A DNA stretch of 8,321 bases from positions 1,778 to 10,098 of the forward strand of contig PLCK01000185.1 of NCBI GenBank assembly GCA_003134755.1, in the 5' to 3' direction. Position 1 is the first letter of the stretch; the number at the start of each line of letters is the position of its first letter. A model generated the notes under the pieces. The model saw only the letters and a list, made by a program, of their open reading frames with translations, did not search any database and had not been told where the DNA came from. Below are positions 1 to 5,120 of the stretch, piece by piece. Source of the DNA: Actinomycetota bacterium (GTDB lineage Bacteria; Actinomycetota; Actinomycetes; Acidothermales; Acidothermaceae). The translations under genes were made by a program, and so were the position numbers.

Positions 1-135
1 GGCCGCATTCTGCGCACGAATCTGCCAAACGATCGCGTTGCCGTAGGTCAGGATGCCGCCCGTGAGCGCAAGGATCGAAGCGATCCCGACCATCCAGAAC
101 GGCAGGACTTGGCCGCGTTCTCCGTGCCGCTTCAC
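1..135 (-). CDS. TadG-like pilus assembly protein, N-terminal part only (cut by window edge)
   Basis: The reverse strand from a GTG at 135-133 reads 45 open codons to the window edge. The peptide begins MKRHGERGQVLPFW and continues with a hydrophobic stretch (about residues 12-32, VGIASILALTGGILTYG). An ERGQ-x-LPF motif just before a single N-terminal membrane helix is typical of TadG/TadE-like proteins of Tad/Flp pilus systems, which are anchored in the membrane with the rest of the chain outside. The start overlaps the stop of the upstream TadE-like gene as GTGA, which implies translational coupling and supports this start over extension into the preceding gene. The rest of the gene, including any von Willebrand-type domain, lies outside the window, so the subclass cannot be decided. 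Confidence 0.72.
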   Translation of the reverse strand, partial: MKRHGERGQVLPFWMVGIASILALTGGILTYGNAIVWQIRAQNAA

Positions 136-1163
136 GAGGTCGGTCCCGGGCAGCCGGTCGTTGCGCCCATCGGGAATGAATTGTTCATGCTCGTACCCGC
201 GGAATAGCCGGTGTACGGACCGTTGTAGTCCCACGAATAGATCGTCGCGATCGCTTTGGCCGTGTCGGTGCCGTTGATCGACGCGTCCATGGTCGCTTTG
301 ATCGAGTCAATGTCGTTCGCTCCCGAGATGGAACCCGTGGAGGCGCGCAGCGTCGCGATCAATTGCGCTGCTTTGGCGTAGTAGCGCTGATGGCACGCGA
401 TCGTTGCGAAAATTGCGGTCGCCGACGTGACGCCGGCCGTGGTGTTGTTCCAATCCTTCGAGTCGAGATACTCGGCTGTTCCGAGCGGCCGGTAAACGCC
501 TTTGCCGGCGGGACACCAGGCCCGGTGCGTCGTCACGTCGGGCGTCCACAGGGTCGTAAGATTTGTCGAGACGGTGCCGCTGATCTGGCAGTATCCCATG
601 TAATTCATCGTCACGAAATACGGCGGCGTGCTCTCGCCCGAAGTCGACGGCGAACTGCCGAAGTTCGTGAGGCTCGCAAAGTTCGAAGCGTTATAGCTCG
701 CCTCGGCGACGTTGAAATAGAGTCCGCGCTCGAACGGCGCACCTTCGACCGCGACGGCTCGCGTCGTGATCGTGCTGCCTTTCAGTAGGGTCGGAACGCC
801 GGCGTGCGAGGTGAGGATGCGCTGTTGATTCTCCAGAACGAGCGAGGCGCCGCCGTGCACTGAGGTCGCCGTTCCAAACGAAAGCGGCATCCACATGAAG
901 GGCGTATTGGCGGTGGTATTCGTGCTGTCGGCAGTCGCGATTTGCCTGAACATCTTCGCACTCGCGTTGGTTTGCGCGTTGGCCAGCGTATCGCCGAGGC
1001 TGACCTGGCGCGCGAGCGCCCACGCGGTGCCCTCGGCCCCGAGTTGGTAGTAGGCCACGATCCCCAAGCGAAAGACGCCGAGAACGACCAACAGCAACGT
1101 CGTCAGGACCATGGCGGTTTCGACCAGCGCCGAGCCTCGTATGCTACGGCGCATTGAGACCAT
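132..1163 (-). CDS. TadE-like pseudopilin with long exported C-terminal region
   Basis: This 343-residue protein begins with a short basic stretch (MRRSIRG), then SALVETAMVL and a hydrophobic segment to about residue 35. Glu15 followed by a membrane helix is the TadE/type IV pseudopilin arrangement, where the prepilin peptidase cuts just before the hydrophobic part. The other ~300 residues are rich in Ser, Thr, Asn and Ala, as expected for an exported chain. Four cysteines (192, 217, 257, 338) could form two disulfides. TadE proteins are usually well under 250 residues, so this one is long. The start overlaps the Flp-like gene by 20 bases, or by 11 if the second ATG at 1154 is used; neither has a clear ribosome binding site. 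It ends in a GTGA overlap with the TadG-like gene. Role inferred: minor pilin or pilus assembly factor. Confidence 0.72.
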   Translation of the reverse strand: MVSMRRSIRGSALVETAMVLTTLLLVVLGVFRLGIVAYYQLGAEGTAWALARQVSLGDTLANAQTNASAKMFRQIATADSTNTTANTPFMWMPLSFGTATSVHGGASLVLENQQRILTSHAGVPTLLKGSTITTRAVAVEGAPFERGLYFNVAEASYNASNFASLTNFGSSPSTSGESTPPYFVTMNYMGYCQISGTVSTNLTTLWTPDVTTHRAWCPAGKGVYRPLGTAEYLDSKDWNNTTAGVTSATAIFATIACHQRYYAKAAQLIATLRASTGSISGANDIDSIKATMDASINGTDTAKAIATIYSWDYNGPYTGYSAGTSMNNSFPMGATTGCPGPTS

Positions 1164-1398
1164 AATTGTAGAGCGTCGCCTGTTCGGTCGTTAGCAATGT
1201 GGTGAGCGCGGCGCGGAATGCGTACATGCCACCGAGTGCGTTCACGGTGACGACGGCCATGACGATGGCATACTCGGGCGCGACGGCGGCCCGCTCATCT
1301 AAGAGAAGGGCGCCGAGCAGGCCAGTGAGTTCCTGGGATTTGCTCGTAACCAAGTGACTCCGGGCGCTCCTCGCGCATGGGGTAAGGGGATGCGGCAC
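1144..1398 (-). CDS. Flp-family pilin-like small protein
   Basis: This is a short protein of 84 residues from the GTG at 1398. A TTG at 1353 would give 69 residues, closer to usual Flp pilins, and has GGAG four bases upstream, so it may be the true start. The core reads LLLDERAAVAPEYAIVMAVV followed by a hydrophobic helix. The Glu-Tyr pair (42-43 in the long form) at the head of the helix matches the Flp pilin pattern (G/X4-E-Y), although the usual Gly at the cleavage site is Ala here. It is the first gene of a minus-strand run with the TadE-like and TadG-like genes, which supports the pilin reading. The tadA/B/C and tadV partners are not in the window. No strong promoter was found upstream. 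Confidence 0.6.
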   Translation of the reverse strand: MPHPLTPCARSARSHLVTSKSQELTGLLGALLLDERAAVAPEYAIVMAVVTVNALGGMYAFRAALTTLLTTEQATLYNYGLNAP

Positions 1399-1464
1399 TG
1401 TCTAAAGTGTCGGCCTTTCATTATGGCCAGTTGAGCGGAAGTGCGGATATGATCGGGCGCACAT

Positions 1465-1477
1465 CTTCCCTGGGAAG
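1465..1477. promoter_or_regulatory. Operator-like palindrome upstream of etfB
   Basis: The sequence CTTCCCTGGGAAG is a perfect inverted repeat of two 6-base arms around a single T. Flanking bases extend the symmetry partly (A1463 pairs with T1479; 1464/1478 is a T-G mismatch). It lies 12 bases downstream of the TATGAT hexamer at 1448-1453, about where transcription would begin if that were the -10 box, which is a position suited to a repressor. The arms are too short for a convincing terminator and no T-run follows. No regulator gene is nearby to pair with it, so its function is a guess. Confidence 0.3.
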
Positions 1478-1529
1478 GTCAGGGACGAGCCTGCGGGCAA
1501 TCCCGTCGAGTTTGCCCCGACCCCGCCCT

Positions 1530-1534
1530 GGAGG
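1530..1534 (+). promoter_or_regulatory. Ribosome binding site supporting a TTG start of etfB
   Basis: GGAGG sits 10 bases before the TTG at 1545. The family alignment also places the first residue at this TTG (…KIVVTVKLVPDT), so the purine-rich site and the homology agree on the same start. The GTG at 1407 and the ATG at 1449 would add leader residues not seen in this family. Confidence 0.55.
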
Positions 1535-1544
1535 CCCGCCCAAT

Positions 1545-2327
1545 TTGAAGATCGTGGTCACCGTGAAGCTCGTGCCCGATACGACCGCCGATAAGCGCAT
1601 CGATCCGGCCACGAAGCGCCTCGTCCGGACCGGGGAAACGGTGCTCAACCCGTTTGACGAATATGCGATCGAAGCGGCCCTGCAGCTCAAGGAAAAACTG
1701 GGCGCCGAGACCACGGTCACGGTGGTGACGATGGCCCCCGAGCGCGGTAAGGAAGTCGTGCGCAAGGCGCTCGCGATGGGGGCCGACGACGCGCTGATGT
1801 TGAGCGATCCGGGCTGCGAGGGCAGCGACGTGATGGGCACGGCGTACGCGCTCGCCGGCGCGATCGCTAAGAACGGCTTCGACCTCGTCGTCTGCGGAAC
1901 GCAGTCGACCGACGCGATCACGGGCGAATTGCCCGGCGCCCTGGCGGAATTTCTGGGCGTGCCGGGGCTTACGTACGGTCGCAAGTTCGAAATTGACGGC
2001 ACGACGCTGCGCGCCGAACGCGAAACGGATTCCGGATTCTTGAAAGTCACGACCGGCCTGCCGGCGGTCGTCAGCGTTACGAAATCGATCAACGAACCGC
2101 GCTATCCGTCGTTCAAGGGAATCATGGCTGCTAAGACCAAGCCGACGACGACGCTGTCGCTCGCCGATCTCGGCATAGAGGCGTCAGCGGTTGGCTTGGG
2201 AGCCGCCGCGACGGTCGTTGTCGATTCCGCGGAGCGACCCGCGCGGGGCGAGCACGCAGTCGTCAAGGACGAAGGCGACGGCGGCAAACGCATCGCCGAC
2301 TTCCTCGTGTCGCGCAAACTTCTCTAA
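1545..2327 (+). CDS. etfB: Electron transfer flavoprotein subunit beta
   Basis: The 260-residue product matches the usual EtfB length. It opens with (M)KIVVTVKLVPDT, continues with MAPERGKEVVRKALAMGAD (about 66-84) and CGTQSTDAITGELPG, and carries the family signature PRYPSFKGIMAAK (about 185-197). EtfB binds AMP, pairs with EtfA, and the heterodimer passes electrons from acyl-CoA and similar dehydrogenases to the quinone pool. The TTG start is chosen from family alignment plus a GGAGG site at 1530. etfA follows after 13 bases, so the two are surely co-transcribed. Codon use is odd: Glu is encoded by 12 GAA and 6 GAG here, against 2 GAA and 13 GAG in etfA. The shift seems to fall near the conserved signature (2103-2135), because the last 60 or so codons already look like etfA. 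Function is secure; single origin of the gene is not. Confidence 0.95.
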   Translation: MKIVVTVKLVPDTTADKRIDPATKRLVRTGETVLNPFDEYAIEAALQLKEKLGAETTVTVVTMAPERGKEVVRKALAMGADDALMLSDPGCEGSDVMGTAYALAGAIAKNGFDLVVCGTQSTDAITGELPGALAEFLGVPGLTYGRKFEIDGTTLRAERETDSGFLKVTTGLPAVVSVTKSINEPRYPSFKGIMAAKTKPTTTLSLADLGIEASAVGLGAAATVVVDSAERPARGEHAVVKDEGDGGKRIADFLVSRKLL

Positions 2328-2340
2328 AGACGGGACCCTC

Positions 2341-3309
2341 ATGTCAGACGTGCTCGTTCTCGTCGACCACCTCGACGGCGACGTCGGCAAGCCGACGCTC
2401 GAGATGCTCACCCTCGCCGGGCGGCTCGGCTCGCCCGTCGCGGTCGTCATCGGCGGTGACAGCGCAGCCACCGCCATCGTCGAGAAGCTGGGCCAGTACG
2501 GCGCAACAGCAGTGCTCACCGTGGACGCCGACCAGCTGGGCTCGTCGTTAGTAGCTCCGGTTGTCTCGTTGTTGGCGTCAGTTGTCGCGTCGCGTGCGCC
2601 GATCGCCGTCCTCATTAGTTCGACGACCGAAGGCAAGGAGATCGCGGGCCGTCTCGCCGTCCGGCTCGACGCGGGTGTTCTGACCGATGCTGTCGACGTC
2701 GCGCTCGACGGCTCGGCGGTCGTCGTCGAGCAGTCGGTGTTCGGCGGCTCGACCATCGTCCACGCCAGGGCGACGCGCGGCGTGCCGATCATCACCGTGC
2801 GGCCGAACAGTGTCACCCCGGCGGCCGCTCCGGCGACACCCGAGGTTGCACAGGTTCCGGTACCGCCGGTCGAGGGCCGGCAGGCGACCGTCGTCGAGAC
2901 CACGGTCGACGAAGGAGGCGGCCGGCCGGGACTCTCCGAGGCGTCGGTCGTCGTCGCCGGCGGCCGTGGTGTCGGCGCCGCCGAGAACTTCGCGCTGATC
3001 GAGCAGCTGGCCGATTCGCTGTCGGCGGCCGTCGGTGCGTCGAGGGCGGCGACCGATGCCGGTTGGTATCCCCACGCAGCCCAGGTCGGGCAGACCGGTG
3101 TGACCGTCGCGCCGCAGCTCTACATCGCGTGCGGCATATCGGGGGCGATCCAGCATCGGGCCGGCATGCAGACCTCGAAGACGATCGTGGCCATCAACAA
3201 AGACGCCGAGGCACCCATCTTCGAGCTCGCCGACTTCGGCGTCGTCGGCGACCTGCACACCGTGGTGCCGCAGCTCATCGCCGAGATCGCGAAACGCAAA
3301 GGCTCGTAA
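2341..3309 (+). CDS. etfA: Electron transfer flavoprotein subunit alpha
   Basis: This 322-residue EtfA has an N-terminal Rossmann-like domain (1-190) and the FAD-binding C-terminal domain. Motifs seen are AGGRGVG (206-212), the GASRAATDAGW stretch (232-242), QVGQTG (248-253), YIACGISGAIQH (261-272) and INKDAEAPIFELADFGVVGD (285-304). These contain the Arg, Ser, Gln, His, Asn and Asp positions that hold FAD in known ETFs, so the cofactor site looks complete. The linker at about 155-190 is rich in Ala, Pro and Val. GGGA lies 5 bases before the ATG. The gene follows etfB by 13 bases. Its stop is only 3 bases from the stop of the convergent minus-strand operon, leaving no room for a dedicated terminator between them. 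Codons are strongly G/C-ending, unlike most of etfB. Confidence 0.97.
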   Translation: MSDVLVLVDHLDGDVGKPTLEMLTLAGRLGSPVAVVIGGDSAATAIVEKLGQYGATAVLTVDADQLGSSLVAPVVSLLASVVASRAPIAVLISSTTEGKEIAGRLAVRLDAGVLTDAVDVALDGSAVVVEQSVFGGSTIVHARATRGVPIITVRPNSVTPAAAPATPEVAQVPVPPVEGRQATVVETTVDEGGGRPGLSEASVVVAGGRGVGAAENFALIEQLADSLSAAVGASRAATDAGWYPHAAQVGQTGVTVAPQLYIACGISGAIQHRAGMQTSKTIVAINKDAEAPIFELADFGVVGDLHTVVPQLIAEIAKRKGS

Positions 3310-3312
3310 GAC

Positions 3313-4416
3313 CTAGCCGCCGGCCATTTCCTTGCGCACGGCCTCGGCGAAGTCGTCGATGTCCTGCTCGGTGGTGTCGAACGCGCACATCCAGCGGACC
3401 TCTCCCGTGCGCTCACTCCACACGTAGAAGTGAAAGCGCTCTTGCAGCCGGGCGGTCACGTCGCGGGGCAGCACGGCGAACACGGCGTTGGCCTGCACGT
3501 CGCGGGTGATGCGGACGCCGGGGACGTCGGCGACGGCCGCCGCGAGCCGTTGCGCCATCGCGTTGGCGTGCGTCGCGCTGCGCAGCCACAGGTCGGCACT
3601 CATCAGGTGCTCGAACTGCACCCCGACGAACCGCATCTTTGACGACAGCTGCATCGCGGCCTTGCGCAAGAACAGCACACCGCGCACGGCTGCCGGGTTC
3701 AGAATCACAATCGCTTCGCCGTACATCATTCCGTTCTTTGTGCCGCCGAAGCTGATGATGTCGACGCCGACGTCGGTCGTGAACGCGCGCAGCGGGAGGT
3801 CGAGAGCCGCCGCCGCATTCGCGATGCGGGCGCCGTCCATGTGCACGAACATGTGGCGCTCGTGCGCGTGCGTGCAGATCGCGGCGATCTCGGCGGGCGT
3901 GTAGAGCGTGCCGAGTTCGGTCGTCTGGGTGATCGACACGACGCGCGGCTGTGCGCGGTGCTCATCACCCCAACCCCACGCATGGACGTCGATCAGCTCC
4001 GGCGTCAGTTTCCCGTCGGGAGTGGCGACCGTCAGGAGCTTGAGCCCGGCGATCTTCTCCGGCGCACCACATTCGTCGGCATTGATGTGTGCGGTCTCGG
4101 CGCAGATGACGGCGTCCCAGCGTTCGGTCATCGCCTGAAGCGACACGACGTTCGCGCCGGTTCCGTTGAAAACGAAGAAGACCTCGGCGGCTGCGCCGAA
4201 GTGCGAGCGCAACACCTCCGTTGCGGCCGCGGTGTACGGATCGGCGCCGTAGCTGCCGACGTGGCCGCCATTCGCGACCGCGAGGGCCTCGAGGATCTCG
4301 GGATGAACGCCCGCGTAGTTGTCGCTCGCGAAGCCGCGCTCGGCTGGGTCGTGGTGCCGTGTGTGGTCGTCGCCGGTGGGTGCGCCAGCCCCTGTCATTC
4401 GACCATCGTCACTCAT
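3313..4416 (-). CDS. Threonine aldolase / beta-eliminating lyase family PLP enzyme
   Basis: The 367-residue product is a fold-type I PLP enzyme of the low-specificity threonine aldolase group, which cleaves beta-hydroxy amino acids such as threonine to glycine plus an aldehyde. Visible motifs are FASDNYAGVHP near the start, GSYGADPYTAAA (about 54-65), the NGTGAN loop (84-89), AETAHINADECG with the ring-stacking His at about 110, HMDGARI with the PLP-pairing Asp at about 194, and SFGGTKNG with the Schiff-base Lys at about 227. All key residues are present. The ATG at 4416 is chosen because it forms a 4-base ATGA overlap with the stop of the SDR gene. An upstream in-frame start at 4467 would run 55 bases into that gene. 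It is last in a three-gene operon. The true substrate may differ from threonine, given its partners. Confidence 0.88.
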   Translation of the reverse strand: MSDDGRMTGAGAPTGDDHTRHHDPAERGFASDNYAGVHPEILEALAVANGGHVGSYGADPYTAAATEVLRSHFGAAAEVFFVFNGTGANVVSLQAMTERWDAVICAETAHINADECGAPEKIAGLKLLTVATPDGKLTPELIDVHAWGWGDEHRAQPRVVSITQTTELGTLYTPAEIAAICTHAHERHMFVHMDGARIANAAAALDLPLRAFTTDVGVDIISFGGTKNGMMYGEAIVILNPAAVRGVLFLRKAAMQLSSKMRFVGVQFEHLMSADLWLRSATHANAMAQRLAAAVADVPGVRITRDVQANAVFAVLPRDVTARLQERFHFYVWSERTGEVRWMCAFDTTEQDIDDFAEAVRKEMAGG

Positions 4417-5120
4417 TCGGCAAGCCACAGGCGCACGCCATTGACCTCGGCCGCGGACTGGTCCCACAGCTCCGCGATGGCGGCCGCCAGGTCGGCGACC
4501 TCGGTGTAACCAGTGAATTTCCCCTCAGGCTTCGCGGCCCGCATCGCCGGCGTCAGCAAGGCCTTCACGATCACGATGGTGGCGCCTGCCGATGAGCCGT
4601 TGAACGAGTCGGCCAGCGCGAGGGTCCAGGCTTCGGCGGCCGCCTTCGCCGCCGCGTACGACGCGTTCTTTGCCGTGGGGTGTGACGCCTCGGCGGCCGA
4701 GACGAGAACGAACCGGCCGAACGGACTGGCGCGCAATGCGTCATAGAACGCGCGCGACGTGTGTTGCACTGTGCGCACGAGCAGCCCGGAGAGGAAGTCC
4801 CAGTCGGCGAGGTCGGCTTCCTTGATGGGCGTGCCGCCTCGGTAGCCGCCGACCAGGTGCACGAGGCCGTCGACGCGGCCGAACTTCGACGCGATCGAGT
4901 CGGCCCACGCGGTGGTCGCAGCGTCGTCCAGCAGGTCGACGGCGTACGGATGCGCCTGGCCGCCCGCAGTGGCGATCTCCGCCGTCAGTGCCTCCGTCGA
5001 CTCGAGTCCGCGGTCGGCCATCACGACGATCGCGCCCGCCGCACTCAATCGGTGGACGACGGCAGCACCCGCGCCGCCGCCCGCGCCGGCCACCACGACC
5101 ACGGCGTCCTGCAAGCTCAT
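4413..5120 (-). CDS. Short-chain dehydrogenase/reductase (SDR) family protein
   Basis: The 235-residue product is a classical-length SDR with a Rossmann fold. The nucleotide-binding glycine motif is AGAGGGAGAA (11-20). Asp36 at the end of the second strand suggests NAD(H) rather than NADP(H). The catalytic set appears as Ser141 (LVSAAEAS), Tyr155 and Lys159 (SYAAAKAAAEAW). The usual NNAG is replaced by HLVGG (88-92), a variation seen in some SDRs. Past residue 185 the chain keeps the general SDR shape (LLTPAMRAA, then NGVRLWLAE at the end). It starts in an ATGA overlap with the DUF6421 gene and ends in an ATGA overlap with the PLP enzyme gene, so it is translationally coupled on both sides. 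The substrate is unknown; the neighbours suggest an amino or hydroxy acid or an aldehyde. Confidence 0.9.
   Translation of the reverse strand: MSLQDAVVVVAGAGGGAGAAVVHRLSAAGAIVVMADRGLESTEALTAEIATAGGQAHPYAVDLLDDAATTAWADSIASKFGRVDGLVHLVGGYRGGTPIKEADLADWDFLSGLLVRTVQHTSRAFYDALRASPFGRFVLVSAAEASHPTAKNASYAAAKAAAEAWTLALADSFNGSSAGATIVIVKALLTPAMRAAKPEGKFTGYTEVADLAAAIAELWDQSAAEVNGVRLWLAE

Larger units (their letters stand above)
1399..1544. other. Divergent intergenic spacer between the pilus genes and etfB
   Basis: This stretch lies between the outward-facing flp-like and etfB genes. It is open in the etfB frame from a GTG at 1407, but the resulting 46 residues have no resemblance to EtfB, which begins with (M)KIVV. 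I therefore read it as untranslated. It contains a TATGAT hexamer (1448-1453) that could be a -10 element for etfB, but there is no good TTGACA-like -35 at 16-18 bases, and TTGAGC at 1431 is too close. Just downstream is a 13-base palindrome, listed separately. Confidence 0.45.

Noticed and set aside
1407..1544. An N-terminal extension of EtfB from the GTG at 1407
   Set aside because: The added 46 residues do not resemble any EtfB, contain the divergent spacer, and lack a ribosome binding site. The TTG at 1545 has GGAGG upstream and aligns with the family start.
1421..2092. Minus-strand open frame of 223 codons opposite etfB
   Set aside because: It is Ser/Thr/Val-rich without recognisable domains, and fully overlaps the confidently identified etfB.
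2191..2340. A 50-residue N-terminal extension of EtfA overlapping the end of etfB
   Set aside because: EtfA begins at MSDVLVLVD with GGGA 5 bases before ATG 2341. The extension is Arg/Ser-rich and lies out of frame over etfB coding sequence.
2184..3258. Two long minus-strand open frames opposite etfA (239 and 226 codons)
   Set aside because: They are low-complexity Arg/Thr/Ala products of the complementary strand of a high-GC gene; etfA has complete cofactor motifs.
3841..4509. Plus-strand open frame of 222 codons opposite the PLP enzyme gene
   Set aside because: It has no family motifs, and the opposite strand has all PLP-enzyme catalytic residues in place.
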